Assembly: GCF_002095465.1 (NCBI RefSeq)
Contig: NZ_MLFP01000001.1
Coordinates: 372,001-436,000 of the forward strand
Source: Pantoea rodasii
Lineage (GTDB): Bacteria > Pseudomonadota > Gammaproteobacteria > Enterobacterales > Enterobacteriaceae
Length of the DNA: 64,000 nt
Reading direction: 5' to 3'
Under the pieces are notes generated by a model. The model saw only the letters and a list, made by a program, of their open reading frames with translations. It was not told the DNA's origin and made no database searches. How positions within the stretch are numbered: position 1 is the stretch's first letter; the number at the start of each line of letters is the position of its first letter. This document shows, in pieces, positions 19,025 through 29,470 of this stretch. The translations under genes and the position numbers were made by a program.

Positions 19025-19768
19025 ATGGATCTGGCATTAGTCACCGGCGGCAGCCGTGGCATTGGACGCGCAACAGCACTGATGCTGGCGCAGGCGGGCT
19101 ATCGCGTCGCGGTCAATTATCGCCAGCGGGCAGCCGAAGCTGAGCAGGTGGTGGCAGAGATTGAAGCACTGGGCGGCAGCGCATTCGCCGTGCAGGGCGA
19201 TATCGCGATTGAAGCGGAAGTGGTACGCATGTTCCAGCAACTTGATCAGCAGGCTGGCAGTCTGCGCGTGCTGGTCAACAACGCAGGAATTTTGTTTACC
19301 CAGTGCCGCGTAGAAGATCTCGATGCGGAACGTATTCAGCGCGTGTTCGCCACCAACGTTACCGGCACTTTTATCTGCTGTCGTGAAGCGGTCAAGCGCA
19401 TGAGCACCGCACACGGCGGGCAGGGTGGTGCCATTGTGAATGTCTCATCTGCGGCTGCACGCCTTGGCGCACCCGGCGAATACGTTGACTATGCGGCGTC
19501 AAAAGGCGCAATGGATACGTTGACCAAAGGGTTATCACTGGAAGTGGCCGCACAAGGCATTCGCGTAAACAGCGTGCGGCCGGGATTAATCTACACCGAA
19601 ATGCACGCCGATGGCGGTGAACCTGGCAGAGTTGATCGTGTTGCCAGTTCGCTACCGATGCAGCGTGGCGGTCAGGCTGAAGAAATCGCCGCCGCGATTA
19701 TCTGGTTAGCCAGTGATGCTGCCTCTTACGTCACCGGCACCTTTATCGATGCCGCAGGCGGTCGCTAA
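19025..19768 (+). CDS. ygfF: SDR-family NAD(P)-binding oxidoreductase YgfF
   Basis: 247-residue short-chain dehydrogenase. Cofactor motif TGGSRGIGRAT at residues 7-17, NNAG near residue 88, catalytic Ser in IVNVSSAAARLG near residue 142, and Tyr-Lys in YVDYAASKGAMD near residue 157. Synteny with gcvP and trhA matches E. coli ygfF, whose substrate is unknown. It has a good TTTTGGAGG ribosome site but no room for its own promoter behind the strong terminator at 18985-19009. Confidence 0.88.
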   Translation: MDLALVTGGSRGIGRATALMLAQAGYRVAVNYRQRAAEAEQVVAEIEALGGSAFAVQGDIAIEAEVVRMFQQLDQQAGSLRVLVNNAGILFTQCRVEDLDAERIQRVFATNVTGTFICCREAVKRMSTAHGGQGGAIVNVSSAAARLGAPGEYVDYAASKGAMDTLTKGLSLEVAAQGIRVNSVRPGLIYTEMHADGGEPGRVDRVASSLPMQRGGQAEEIAAAIIWLASDAASYVTGTFIDAAGGR

Positions 19769-19942
19769 TTTTCTGATTTAACAATTGAAACTGAGGCAGC
19801 GCAATGCATCGCTGCCATCAGCCGGTTGTCACACCTCTTCACAGAATTATTTTAGCTTACATGTGTACTCTGAAATTTATCCCGGTTACCCTGATGGTCA
19901 TAAAAAGCACAGTTCTCACACCATTATTCAGGAATGAAGCGC

Positions 19943-20596
19943 ATGGCACAGAATCGACTTATCACTCAGGGTTATTCGTTAGCCGAAGAGATCGCCAACA
20001 GCATTAGCCATGGAATTGGCTGCATTTTCGGCATAGTTGGCCTGGTATTGTTGTTAACCCAGGCAGTTGAAATGCGAGCTGATATCACCGCCATCACCAG
20101 TTACAGCCTGTATGGCGGCAGCATGATTTTGCTGTTTCTCGCCTCAACGCTCTATCACGCTATTCCACATCAGAAAGCCAAATACTGGCTGAAAAAATTT
20201 GACCACTGCGCCATCTATTTGCTGATTGCAGGCACCTACACGCCATTTTTGTTGGTTGGATTAAGGTCGCCACTGGCGCAGGGATTAATGGTGGTGATCT
20301 GGAGTCTGGCACTGGCGGGGATCATTTTTAAACTGACAATAGCGCACCGTTTCAAAGTGTTGTCGTTAGTGACCTATCTCAGTATGGGCTGGTTATCGCT
20401 GGTGGTGATTTATCAGCTGGCGACCAAAATGTCTGCCGGCGGTGTGTGGTTACTGGCTGCGGGTGGGATTGTTTATTCGCTGGGGGTGATTTTCTACGTC
20501 TCGCGGCGCATTCCCTATAACCACGCCATCTGGCACGGTTTCGTGCTGGGCGGCAGCATGCTGCACTTCTGCGCCATCTACTTTTATGTTGCCTGA
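19943..20596 (+). CDS. trhA: PAQR/hemolysin III family membrane protein TrhA
   Basis: 217 residues with seven hydrophobic helices, the hemolysin III / PAQR family (E. coli YqfA/TrhA, involved in membrane energetics homeostasis). Conserved metal-site elements are visible: SHGIG near residue 23, STLYHAIPH near residue 70, and [10 protein letters not shown] near the C-terminus. ATG 19943 is chosen over 19934 because AGGA at 19930-19933 touches the earlier codon. Confidence 0.9.
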   Translation: MAQNRLITQGYSLAEEIANSISHGIGCIFGIVGLVLLLTQAVEMRADITAITSYSLYGGSMILLFLASTLYHAIPHQKAKYWLKKFDHCAIYLLIAGTYTPFLLVGLRSPLAQGLMVVIWSLALAGIIFKLTIAHRFKVLSLVTYLSMGWLSLVVIYQLATKMSAGGVWLLAAGGIVYSLGVIFYVSRRIPYNHAIWHGFVLGGSMLHFCAIYFYVA

Positions 20597-20625
20597 GCTT
20601 GCGGCGATGTTCGGTGCGTGTCGTA

Positions 20626-20647
20626 AGGTGCGCATTTATGCGCACCT
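20626..20647. repeat. Short palindromic hairpin repeat, copy 1
   Basis: Perfect 10-bp arms AGGTGCGCAT / ATGCGCACCT with a TT loop, between the convergent trhA and ygfZ genes. The same core recurs at 39566-39585 and 45571-45588. Confidence 0.6.
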
Positions 20648-20657
20648 GGAATACCCA

Positions 20658-21641
20658 TTAATCTACCAATGAATACGGCAGCGGCTGAATCGTCAAGTTG
20701 CCGCCTTCATCACCTTCCACGCGCAGCACGCTATCCGGCTCCAGATCGTTGTTCATCACCACCTGCACCCACACGCTGCCGTCATCCAGCTGCACACCGC
20801 TCAACACGGTGCCGGTACGACGCCATCGATCGCCCATCTGCAACTCCATCGAGCCGTCAGCCTGCGGCACTTTGCTGGCGTTGCCCGCCAGCCAATAAAG
20901 CGCACGCTTATTGGCTCCGCGGAATTTGGCACGCGCTACCATTTCCTGACCGGTATAACAGCCTTTTTTAAAGCTGATCGCATCTAGCGCCTGCAAATTG
21001 GTTGCCTGAGGAATCAGCTGCGCGCTGGTGGCAGTTTCAATCACCGGAATCCCCGCTTCAATATCCAGCGCCAGCCACTGCGTGCTGTCAGTAAACTGCG
21101 CAGCGCCGGCTAATTTCTCTTTCAGGGCTTCGGCCTGCGCCAGGGTCGTCACCAGCAGGAAGCGCTCGGCGGGCTGTTCGAACCACAACAAGGTGCTGTC
21201 ATCTTGTTGCACTACCGGGGTCTCAGCATCCGGCAAGGTGGCAAACACCTCTGCCAGCGCCGCGCGAGCCTGGAAACCGGCTACGCCAAGCAACACCGCT
21301 TCATCATCCGCTGCGATGGTCACTTTGGCGAAGACCGCATACTTCTTCAGTTCGTTAAGCTGCTGCTCACGCAGATTGCGGCGCACGATATAGGCGTAAC
21401 CTTCGCCGCGATGGAACAAGCGCAGGTTGCTCCACATTTTCCCTTTGGCATCACAATGGGCGGCGAGACGGTGCTGGGTCGCGCCCATTGCCGCTACATC
21501 CAAAGTGACCTGACCTTGCAGATAAGAAGTGCTGTCTTTGCCCTGCACAGCAACCAACGCCCACTCATCGAGGGAGATCAGGGTTAAAGGCAGACGGGAC
21601 GCTGCTGCTGGCTGGCGTGGCGGAAGGGTGAAAATCGGCAT
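20658..21641 (-). CDS. ygfZ: tRNA-modifying / Fe-S maintenance protein YgfZ
   Basis: 327 residues (E. coli 326), a folate-binding GcvT-like protein needed for activity of some Fe-S enzymes such as MiaB. The signature KGCYTGQEM with its essential cysteine is present near residue 227. The frame is open far upstream, but [14 protein letters not shown] at 21641 matches the family start. Divergent from sdhE, as in E. coli. Confidence 0.94.
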   Translation of the reverse strand: MPIFTLPPRQPAAASRLPLTLISLDEWALVAVQGKDSTSYLQGQVTLDVAAMGATQHRLAAHCDAKGKMWSNLRLFHRGEGYAYIVRRNLREQQLNELKKYAVFAKVTIAADDEAVLLGVAGFQARAALAEVFATLPDAETPVVQQDDSTLLWFEQPAERFLLVTTLAQAEALKEKLAGAAQFTDSTQWLALDIEAGIPVIETATSAQLIPQATNLQALDAISFKKGCYTGQEMVARAKFRGANKRALYWLAGNASKVPQADGSMELQMGDRWRRTGTVLSGVQLDDGSVWVQVVMNNDLEPDSVLRVEGDEGGNLTIQPLPYSLVD

Positions 21642-21859
21642 GAGGGCATCCTGATTAATAACAATATTGCTTCCAATGTTAAAAGAGCAGTGCGGCATTG
21701 CAACCTGTTTACCCAATCTGGCGCACAAATCGCGTGATAACCCTGTATTAGGTGGTTCTGCTTTGCGCGCTGTCACGCAGCCTGAAGCGCGATGTCTGCA
21801 GGCAAAGTAAAAAGCAGGTACACTGAGCGCCACTGTTTTCAGCCATGGAAAAAAGACAC

Positions 21860-22126
21860 ATGGAAATTCATGATAAAGCTCGCGTTCAGTGGGCGTGCCG
21901 TCGCGGCATGCTGGAGCTGGATGTTTCCATCATGCCGTTCTTTAAATTCGAATATGACTCGCTCACTGACACCGACAAACAGGTGTTTATTGCCCTGCTC
22001 AAGAGTGACGATCCCGATTTGTTCAACTGGTTAATGAACCACGGCGAACCCGCTGATCCAGAGTTCAAGCGCATGGTGCAACTGATTCAGCAGCGCAATC
22101 GTGAACGCGGACCGGTTCCAATGTGA
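21860..22126 (+). CDS. sdhE: FAD assembly factor SdhE
   Basis: 88 residues, the same as E. coli SdhE (YgfY), which promotes covalent flavinylation of succinate dehydrogenase and fumarate reductase. The RGxxELD motif (RRGMLELD) is near residue 14. An ATG at 21845 is in frame, but [16 protein letters not shown] starting at 21860 fits the family. The 3' end overlaps cptA by 26 bp. Confidence 0.95.
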   Translation: MEIHDKARVQWACRRGMLELDVSIMPFFKFEYDSLTDTDKQVFIALLKSDDPDLFNWLMNHGEPADPEFKRMVQLIQQRNRERGPVPM

Positions 22127-22520
22127 TTTGCAGGCGTCACGCAGCGCCCGGGCGCTCAATGTGACGCTGTTTTTGCTGGTCATGGTTGGGCTGTTCAGCC
22201 TCAGTTGGCCCGAGGGCTGGCGTTGGGGCAAAGCGCTGTTGGTGACGCTGATGCTGCTGGAGTGCTGGCGCAATGAAGGTCGGCTTAAGCGGCGCACAGG
22301 CCGCTTAGTCGTGGATGAACAAGGTGACTGGCTTTGGTGTGGAACGCGCTGGCAATTAGCACGTAAAGCAGATTGGTTGCCCTTTGGCGTGTTGTTGACG
22401 TTGCGAAATCAGCAGGGTAAACGCTGGCGGCTATGGCTGATGCATGACAACCTGCCGCCGTATGCGTGGCGCACCTTACGCGCCAGCTGTTTCCTGCATG
22501 ATGCGGGTAGTCAGCATTAA
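22101..22520 (+). CDS. cptA: YgfX/CptA inner-membrane protein
   Basis: 139 residues with two hydrophobic segments near the N-terminus (about residues 20-55) followed by a basic cytoplasmic part. It corresponds by position and pattern to E. coli YgfX, encoded with sdhE and reported to affect cell morphology. It begins at GTG 22101 inside sdhE; the QCDL segment aligns with QSDL near the E. coli N-terminus. Sequence conservation is modest. Confidence 0.8.
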   Translation: MNADRFQCDLQASRSARALNVTLFLLVMVGLFSLSWPEGWRWGKALLVTLMLLECWRNEGRLKRRTGRLVVDEQGDWLWCGTRWQLARKADWLPFGVLLTLRNQQGKRWRLWLMHDNLPPYAWRTLRASCFLHDAGSQH

Positions 22521-23035
22521 AGCAGCGCGGCGGTTTCTGTCAGAATTTGTTCACACCACTGCTCGACGCGTTCCTCGCTCAGTTCAAACTGATTCACATC
22601 ATCAAGTGCCAGACCGACAAACTGGCTGCCATCAGCGGTCAGCGGCTTTTTGCTGACGAATTCATAGCCTTCCAGCGGCCAGTAGCCGACAAACTGCACG
22701 CCCATCGGCTGCAATAATTCATGCAGCATGCCCAGCGCATCCAGGAACCATTCTGAGTATTCAGCCTGATCGCCCATGCCATACAGCGCGACAATTTTTC
22801 CGTGCAGATTGAGTGCAGGCAACTGCTGCCACACCGCTTCCCAATCTTCCTGCAGCTCGCCGAAATCCCAGGTCGGAATACCGAGGATCAGTAAATCGTA
22901 CTGCTCCATCAGCGAGGGGTCGTCATCTTTGAGATTGTGCAGCGTGACTAACTCTTCACCGAGAAAGTCGCGAATCTTCTCCGCCGTCATCTCGGTGTAA
23001 CAGGTACTTGAGCCGTAAAACAGACCGATATTCAT
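22517..23035 (-). CDS. fldB: Flavodoxin 2
   Basis: 172 residues (E. coli FldB 173). FMN-binding P-loop [18 protein letters not shown] at the N-terminus, and flavin-stacking loops [11 protein letters not shown] near residue 57 and [13 protein letters not shown] near residue 95. The frame is open 28 codons upstream, but [10 protein letters not shown] is the family start (23035). The 3' end overlaps the convergent cptA by 4 bp. Confidence 0.95.
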   Translation of the reverse strand: MNIGLFYGSSTCYTEMTAEKIRDFLGEELVTLHNLKDDDPSLMEQYDLLILGIPTWDFGELQEDWEAVWQQLPALNLHGKIVALYGMGDQAEYSEWFLDALGMLHELLQPMGVQFVGYWPLEGYEFVSKKPLTADGSQFVGLALDDVNQFELSEERVEQWCEQILTETAALL

Positions 23036-23137
23036 GCAATTAATGCTCTGACTGATACACACTTTGGCGCAATTGTACCAGAAGCAGGTGACTTTCAGGC
23101 ATAATGAGCACGATTTCACACGTGTTTGGGGGCAACC

Positions 23138-24031
23138 GTGCAGGATAGCGATCTGATAGAACAGTTTCTGGATGCGCTCTGGATTGAGCGTAACCTGGCG
23201 CAGAACACGCTTGCGTCCTATCGACAGGATTTACAAACGCTCACCGGCTGGTTACACCACCACGAACGCACACTGCTGACGCTGGAAGCACTCGATCTGC
23301 AGCAATTTCTCGCCGAACGCGTGGAGGGCGGCTACAAGGCCACCAGTTCCGCGCGCACGCTCAGCGCCATGCGCCGCCTGTTTCAATATCTCTATCGCGA
23401 AAAGCTGCGCGGCGACGATCCCAGCGCACTGCTTTCTGCGCCTAAACTGCCGCAGCGCTTGCCAAAAGATCTCAGTGAGAAACAGGTAGAACGTCTGCTG
23501 CAAGCGCCGAGTATTGATGTTCCACTGGAGCTTCGCGACAAAGCGATGCTGGAACTGCTGTATGCCACTGGCTTGCGCGTATCCGAGTTGGTGGGACTCA
23601 CCATCAGCGATATCAGTTTGCGTCAGGGCGTGGTGCGCGTGATCGGTAAAGGCAACAAAGAGCGCCTTGTGCCGTTAGGTGAAGAAGCCATTTACTGGCT
23701 GGAGCATTATATGGAGCATGGTCGGCCATGGTTGTTGAATGGGCAAACGCTGGACGTGATGTTCCCCAGTAACCGCGCGCAACAAATGACACGGCAGACT
23801 TTCTGGCATCGCATCAAACACTATGCCACCCTTGCCGGTATCGATAGCGAGAAACTGTCGCCGCACGTGTTGCGCCACGCATTTGCCACACATTTACTGA
23901 ACCACGGCGCAGATTTACGCGTCGTACAGATGTTGCTGGGGCATAGCGACCTCTCGACCACCCAAATTTATACGCACGTCGCCACCGAGCGTCTGCGTCT
24001 GTTACATCAACAGCATCATCCGCGCGCCTGA
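23138..24031 (+). CDS. xerD: Site-specific tyrosine recombinase XerD
   Basis: 297 residues (E. coli 298). With XerC it resolves chromosome dimers at dif. It has an N-terminal SAM-like domain, then catalytic residues of the tyrosine recombinases: Arg in [12 protein letters not shown] near residue 147, Lys in [12 protein letters not shown] near residue 171, [12 protein letters not shown] near residue 243, [15 protein letters not shown] with the Tyr nucleophile near residue 278. GTG 23138 follows GGGGG and gives [15 protein letters not shown]. It heads xerD-dsbC-recJ-prfB-lysS. Confidence 0.97.
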   Translation: MQDSDLIEQFLDALWIERNLAQNTLASYRQDLQTLTGWLHHHERTLLTLEALDLQQFLAERVEGGYKATSSARTLSAMRRLFQYLYREKLRGDDPSALLSAPKLPQRLPKDLSEKQVERLLQAPSIDVPLELRDKAMLELLYATGLRVSELVGLTISDISLRQGVVRVIGKGNKERLVPLGEEAIYWLEHYMEHGRPWLLNGQTLDVMFPSNRAQQMTRQTFWHRIKHYATLAGIDSEKLSPHVLRHAFATHLLNHGADLRVVQMLLGHSDLSTTQIYTHVATERLRLLHQQHHPRA

Positions 24032-24053
24032 GCAGCGGCAACAAGGATTTAAG

Positions 24054-24767
24054 ATGAAAAAACAGTTAACGATGCTGGCGTTGTTGGTCAGCGCCTTTAG
24101 CGGTCTGGCACATGCCGATGACAGCGCCATTCAGCAAGCCCTGAAAAAACTCGGATTACAGCAAGTAGACATTCAACCCTCACCGTTGCCGGGCATGAAA
24201 ACCGTATTAACGGAAAGCGGCGTGCTGTATGTGTCGGAAGACGGTAAGCACATGATTCAGGGCCCGTTGTACGATGTTAGCGGCGCGCAACCCGTCAACG
24301 TGACCAACCAACTGCTGGACAAAAAAATCACCGCGCTGGCGCCGGAAATGATTGTCTACAAAGCACCGAAAGAGCAGCACGTGATTACGGTGTTCACAGA
24401 CATCACCTGTGGCTACTGCCGCAAGCTGCATGAACAAATGGCCGACTACAACGCGCTGGGCATTACCGTGCGTTACCTGGCTTTCCCACGTGAAGGCCTG
24501 CATGGCCAGGTGGAAAAAGCCATGCGCGCCATTTGGTGCAGCGCCGATCGCAACAAAGCCTTTGATGCAGCGATGAAAGGTGATGCGCCGCAGATGGATG
24601 CGCCAGAGACCTGCAAAATCAATCTGGATAAGCACTATCAGCTCGGCATTCTGTACGGTATTCAGGGCACACCCGCCATCCTCACCGATACCGGCGTGAT
24701 GATCCCTGGCTATCAGGGACCGCAAGAATTGAAGCAAGTGCTTGATGGCCAGAAGCGAGGCGGTTAA
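24054..24767 (+). CDS. dsbC: Thiol:disulfide interchange protein DsbC
   Basis: 237 residues with signal peptide (MKKQLTMLALLVSAFSGLAH, cleavage after AHA). Periplasmic disulfide isomerase, dimeric through its N-terminal cystatin-like domain (mature residues 1-60). The thioredoxin domain carries the active site TCGYCRKLHEQM near residue 117 and a second structural pair CSADR...ETC. cis-Pro is in GTPAIL. It lies 22 bp after xerD. Confidence 0.96.
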   Translation: MKKQLTMLALLVSAFSGLAHADDSAIQQALKKLGLQQVDIQPSPLPGMKTVLTESGVLYVSEDGKHMIQGPLYDVSGAQPVNVTNQLLDKKITALAPEMIVYKAPKEQHVITVFTDITCGYCRKLHEQMADYNALGITVRYLAFPREGLHGQVEKAMRAIWCSADRNKAFDAAMKGDAPQMDAPETCKINLDKHYQLGILYGIQGTPAILTDTGVMIPGYQGPQELKQVLDGQKRGG

Positions 24768-24773
24768 TCCACA

Positions 24774-26500
24774 GTGATGCATTCTGTTGAACTGCGTCGG
24801 CGTGAAGCCCAGGCCGACGCCAATCTACCTGATCATTTACCTCCGCTGCTGCGTCGCCTTTATCTGCAACGCGGCGTCAAAGAAGCGGCTGAGCTGGAGC
24901 GCGGCGCCAAACATCTGCTGCCGTGGCAAACGCTGGGCGGCATCGATCAAGCCGTTACCCTGTTGCATCAGATGCTGGAAGCGGGCCGCCGCATTGTGGT
25001 GGTTGGCGATTTCGATGCCGATGGCGCGACCAGCACCGCATTAACCGTGCTGGCGCTACGCAGCATGGGTGGCAACGTGGATTATCTGGTGCCAAACCGT
25101 TTTGAGGACGGTTACGGTCTCAGCCCGGAAGTGGTCGAGCAGGCGCGCGCGCGCGGCGCGGAGATGATTCTCACCGTAGATAACGGTATCTCCTCGCATA
25201 CCGGCGTAGACACCGCACATCAGCACGGTATTCCGGTGCTGATCACCGATCACCACTTGCCCGGTGAAACGCTGCCCGCCGCCGAAGCGATCGTTAATCC
25301 CAACCTCAATGACAGCGAATTCCCTTCTCGTTCGCTGGCGGGCGTGGGCGTGGCGTTTTATCTGATGCTGGCGCTGCGTGCGCATCTGCGTGCGCAAAAC
25401 TGGTTTATCGATGGCAAAACGGAACCCAATCTGGCGGAGTGGCTGGATCTGGTGGCGTTGGGCACGGTGGCAGATGTGGTGCCGCTGGATGCCAATAACC
25501 GCATTCTGGTGTGGCAGGGCTTGAGCCGCATTCGCGTGGGAAAATGCCGTGCCGGTATTCGCGCGTTGCTGGAGATCGCTAATCGCGATGCACGCCAGTT
25601 AGCGGCGAGCGATCTCGGTTTTGCCGTTGGACCGCGCCTGAATGCCGCAGGCCGGCTTGATGATATGTCGGTCGGCGTGGCACTGCTGCTCACCGAAGAC
25701 ATTGCGCAGGCGCGCATGCTCGCTAACGAGCTTGATGCGCTCAACCAGACGCGCAAAGAGATTGAGCAGGGCATGAAGAGTGAAGCGCTGGCGCTGTGCG
25801 ATGAGCTGGAGCGTCAGCATACCGATCTGCCGCTCGGTCTGGCGTTCTATCATCCTGAGTGGCATCAGGGCGTGGTCGGCATTTTGGCATCACGGCTGAA
25901 AGAGCGTTTCCATCGCCCGGTCATCGCCTTTGCGCCTGCCGGTGATGGCATGCTGAAAGGCTCTGGCCGTTCGATTGCCGGTCTGCACTTACGTGATGCG
26001 CTGGAGCGCCTCGACACGCTCTATCCCGGCATGATGATCAAGTTTGGTGGTCACGCCATGGCGGCCGGATTGTCGCTGGAAACCGAAAATACGATCTGTT
26101 CCGTGAGCGTTTTGCTGCGCTGATTGATGAGTGGCTGGATGGCGAAGCGTTGCAGGGCGTGATTTGGTCTGACGGCGAACTGCACGCGCAGGAGTTCACC
26201 CTGCACACCGCCGAAATGCTGCGTGAAGCCGGTCCGTGGGGCCAGGCATTCCCGGAACCGGTGTTTGATGGTCACTTCAAACTGCTGCAACAGAAGCTGG
26301 TGGGCGAACGTCATCTGAAGGTGATGATTGAGCCGCTGGGTGGCGGCCCGCTGCTGGACGGGATTGCGTTTAACGTCGATACCACCTTGTGGCCAGACAC
26401 CAGCGTGCGTCAGGTGAAACTCGCTTACAAACTGGATATCAATGAGTACCGCGGCAACCGCTCGGTACAGCTGATTATTGACCAAATCTGGCCGGTATAA
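24774..26500 (+). CDS. recJ: Single-strand exonuclease RecJ, frameshifted in this sequence
   Basis: About 575 residues after repair (E. coli 577). 5'-3' ssDNA exonuclease of the DHH phosphoesterase family used in RecF recombination and mismatch repair. Motifs: VGDFDADGATST near residue 77, TVDNGISSH near residue 137, DHH in ITDHHLPGE near residue 160, and GGHAMAAG near residue 425. The frame breaks after LSLETE: the A-run at 26086-26089 has four A; five would give KYDLFRERFAALIDEW and join the downstream frame that ends at 26500. Probably a homopolymer error. Start is GTG 24774 (as in E. coli) or ATG 24777. Confidence 0.94.
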
Positions 26501-26514
26501 CCATACTGTGATGA

Positions 26515-26590
26515 GGTCACGGCGCCATGTATTGCGCATCTGTCAGCAGCATCGTTGCTTCAGGTGCGCGCGATACATCGCGCCGCTACA
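26515..26590. repeat. Palindromic intergenic repeat, copy 2
   Basis: Imperfect inverted repeat in the recJ-prfB gap. Left arm CGGCGCCATGTATTGCGC, right arm GCGCGATACATCGCGCCGC, inner CAGCAGCATCGTTGCTTCAG. It shares architecture and inner sequence with copies at 4639-4709 and 60523-60600. Confidence 0.6.
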
Positions 26591-26669
26591 AAGTGGGTGT
26601 GCTTTCGGGTAAACTAGCGCGTTACTTTTTATCTCCTTTCACCGAATCGTCAAAAAAGACTGAAAAGCC

Positions 26670-27768
26670 ATGTTTGAAATTAATCCGGTCAAAAATCGTA
26701 TTCAAGACCTCACCGAGCGCAGCGACGTTCTTAGGGGGTATCTTTGACTATGATGCCAAGAAAGAACGCCTCGAAGAAGTAAACGCCGAACTGGAACAGC
26801 CAGACGTTTGGAACGAACCTGAACGTGCACAGGCGCTGGGTAAAGAACGTGCTTCACTGGAAGCCGTGGTGCAAACGTTAGATCTGATGAGTCAAGGCTT
26901 GGAAGATGTGCAGGGTTTGCTGGATCTGGCCGTTGAAGCCGATGACGAAGAAACCTTCAACGAAGCGGTTGTCGAGCTGGATGGTTTAGAAACCAAGCTG
27001 GGCGAACTGGAATTCCGTCGCATGTTCTCTGGCGAGTATGACAGCGCCGACTGCTACATGGATATTCAGGCCGGTTCTGGCGGCACCGAAGCGCAAGACT
27101 GGGCCAGCATGCTGCTGCGCATGTATCTGCGCTGGGCAGAAGCCAAAGGCTATAAAACCGAAATTATTGAAGAGTCAGACGGTGAAGTGGCTGGAACCAA
27201 ATCCGCCACCATTAAAATCATCGGTGACTATGCGTTTGGCTGGTTACGTACTGAAACCGGTGTCCATCGTCTGGTGCGCAAGAGTCCGTTTGACTCCGGC
27301 GGCCGTCGTCACACCTCATTCAGCTCGGTGTTTATCTACCCGGAAGTCGATGACAACATTGATATCGACATTAACCCAGCCGATCTGCGTATCGACGTTT
27401 ACCGCGCGTCAGGTGCGGGTGGTCAGCACGTTAACAAAACTGAGTCTGCGGTGCGTATTACCCACTTGCCGACCAACATTGTGGTGCAGTGCCAGAACGA
27501 CCGTTCGCAGCACAAGAACAAAGATCAAGCTTTCAAGCAGTTGCGTGCGAAGCTGTACGAATATGAGATGCAAAAGAAAAACGCTGACAAGCAGGCCGCG
27601 GAAGATAATAAATCCGACATCGGCTGGGGCAGTCAGATTCGCTCATACGTACTCGACGATTCGCGTATCAAAGATCTGCGCACTGGCGTAGAGACACGCA
27701 ACACTCAGGCGGTATTGGATGGCGACATCGACCGCTTTATTGAAGCAAGTTTAAAAGCAGGGCTATAA
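26670..27768 (+). CDS. prfB: Peptide chain release factor 2 (programmed +1 frameshift)
   Basis: 365 residues after recoding, the same as E. coli RF2, which terminates at UGA and UAA. The first 25 codons ([20 protein letters not shown]...) run from ATG 26670 to an in-frame TGA at 26745. Ribosomes shift +1 on CTT-TGA-C and continue with [11 protein letters not shown]. Anticodon-like tripeptide SPF (KSPFDSGG) and catalytic GGQ (SGAGGQHVN) are present. The residue before SGAGGQ is Ala, not the Thr of E. coli K-12. A longer plus-frame reading that starts upstream at 26527 is an artefact. lysS follows by 9 bp, as in E. coli. Confidence 0.97.
26733..26748 (+). promoter_or_regulatory. prfB autoregulatory frameshift site
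   Basis: AGGGGG (26733-26738) acts as an internal Shine-Dalgarno 3 nt before CTT-TGA-C (26742-26748). When RF2 is scarce the ribosome slips from CUU to UUU and bypasses the UGA; this is the classical RF2 feedback signal. Confidence 0.95.
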
Positions 27769-27777
27769 GGAACCGAC

Positions 27778-29298
27778 ATGTCTGAACAACAACCGCAGAG
27801 CGCTGATGCCGCCCTTGAGTTAAACAACGAACTGAAAGCGCGTCGCGAAAAACTCAGCGCGCTGCGTGAAAAGGGCGTGGCGTTTCCTAACGATTTCCGC
27901 CGTGACACCACCTCAGATAAGCTGCATGCCAGCTATGACGCGAAAGAGAACGAAGAGCTGGAAGCGCTCGGCGTTGAAGTGAGCGTGGCCGGTCGTATGA
28001 TGACCCGTCGCATCATGGGTAAAGCCTCTTTTGCGACGCTGCAAGATGTGGGCGGCCAGATTCAGATCTACGTTTCACGCGATGATCTGCCAGAAGGCGT
28101 CTACAACGAGCAGTTCAAGAAATGGGATCTCGGCGATATCCTCGGCGCACGCGGTAAGCTGTTCAAGACCAAGACCGGCGAGCTGTCGATCCACATCACT
28201 GAACTGCGTCTGCTGACCAAAGCGCTGCGTCCGCTGCCGGACAAATTCCACGGCCTGGCCGATCAGGAAACTCGTTACCGTCAGCGTTACCTGGACCTGA
28301 TTTCCAACGATGATTCACGTCACACCTTCAAGGTGCGTTCGCAGATCATGGCGGGCATCCGTCAGTTCATGGTGAATCGCGAGTTTATGGAAGTGGAAAC
28401 CCCGATGATGCAGGTGATCCCTGGCGGTGCGTCTGCCCGTCCGTTTATCACCCATCACAATGCGCTCGACATCGATATGTACCTGCGTATTGCGCCAGAG
28501 CTGTACCTGAAGCGTCTGGTGGTGGGCGGTTTCGATCGTGTGTTCGAGATCAACCGTAACTTCCGTAACGAAGGGATCTCGCCGCGTCATAACCCAGAGT
28601 TCACCATGATGGAACTCTATATGGCGTATGCGGATTACAAAGATCTGATCGAACTGACCGAAAGCCTGTTCCGTACCCTGGCGCAGGACATTTTGGGCAA
28701 GACCGAAGTGCCTTACGGTGACCACACCTTCGATTTCGGTAAGCCGTTTGAGAAGCTCACCATGCGTGAAGCGATCAAGAAATACCGTCCGGAAACCGAC
28801 CTGAACGATCTGGCAGACTTTGATAAAGCGGTGGCGATTGCGCAATCGCTGCACATCAAAGTGGAAAAGAGCTGGGGTCTGGGACGTGTGGTCACTGAAA
28901 TCTTCGAAGAGACCGCTGAAGCGCATCTGATTCAGCCAACCTTCATCACCGAATACCCGGCTGAAGTGTCACCGCTGGCACGTCGTAATGACGAGAATCC
29001 AGAAATCACTGACCGCTTTGAATTCTTCATCGGCGGCCGTGAAATCGGTAACGGCTTCTCCGAGCTGAACGATGCAGAAGATCAGGCGGAACGTTTCCTG
29101 CAGCAGGTTAACGCGAAAGATGCGGGCGATGACGAAGCGATGTTCTACGACGAAGACTACGTCACCGCGCTGGAGCACGGCCTGCCGCCAACTGCAGGTC
29201 TCGGTATTGGTATCGACCGTATGGTGATGCTGTTCACCAACAGTCACACCATCCGCGACGTGATTCTGTTCCCGGCGCTGCGTCCTACCAGCAAATAA
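27778..29298 (+). CDS. lysS: Lysyl-tRNA synthetase (class II)
   Basis: 506 residues (E. coli 505). The N-terminal OB-fold anticodon domain (about residues 60-150) is followed by the class II core: motif 2 region [20 protein letters not shown] near residue 260 and motif 3 [15 protein letters not shown] near residue 475. prfB-lysS is the conserved operon. A strong terminator follows. Confidence 0.97.
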   Translation: MSEQQPQSADAALELNNELKARREKLSALREKGVAFPNDFRRDTTSDKLHASYDAKENEELEALGVEVSVAGRMMTRRIMGKASFATLQDVGGQIQIYVSRDDLPEGVYNEQFKKWDLGDILGARGKLFKTKTGELSIHITELRLLTKALRPLPDKFHGLADQETRYRQRYLDLISNDDSRHTFKVRSQIMAGIRQFMVNREFMEVETPMMQVIPGGASARPFITHHNALDIDMYLRIAPELYLKRLVVGGFDRVFEINRNFRNEGISPRHNPEFTMMELYMAYADYKDLIELTESLFRTLAQDILGKTEVPYGDHTFDFGKPFEKLTMREAIKKYRPETDLNDLADFDKAVAIAQSLHIKVEKSWGLGRVVTEIFEETAEAHLIQPTFITEYPAEVSPLARRNDENPEITDRFEFFIGGREIGNGFSELNDAEDQAERFLQQVNAKDAGDDEAMFYDEDYVTALEHGLPPTAGLGIGIDRMVMLFTNSHTIRDVILFPALRPTSK

Positions 29299-29343
29299 GC
29301 CAAAGCGGTGCGCCTGACGCTGCGCATTGTGCATTGAGCCCGA

Positions 29344-29372
29344 AAGGTCGCCATTTATGGCGGCCTTTTTTT
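29344..29372 (+). terminator. prfB-lysS terminator
   Basis: 10-bp stem AAGGTCGCCA / TGGCGGCCTT (one G-T pair) with a TTTA loop and a run of T (29366-29372). Confidence 0.85.
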
Positions 29373-29470
29373 ATGGCGACCATTTTTCATTTCTGTTTGC
29401 CTGGCAAAATTCCTGATGACAACCCGGCACGCTCTGTGCAGGATGGTTTTTTATTTTTCAGGGAATCACC

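Noticed and set aside
23138-24031. Phage or island integrase
   Set aside because: The tyrosine recombinase is the housekeeping XerD by sequence and by its xerD-dsbC-recJ context.
26527-26744. A long N-terminal extension of prfB in the plus frame from 26527
   Set aside because: The upstream part overlaps a palindromic repeat and has no homology; the true start is ATG 26670 followed by the programmed frameshift.
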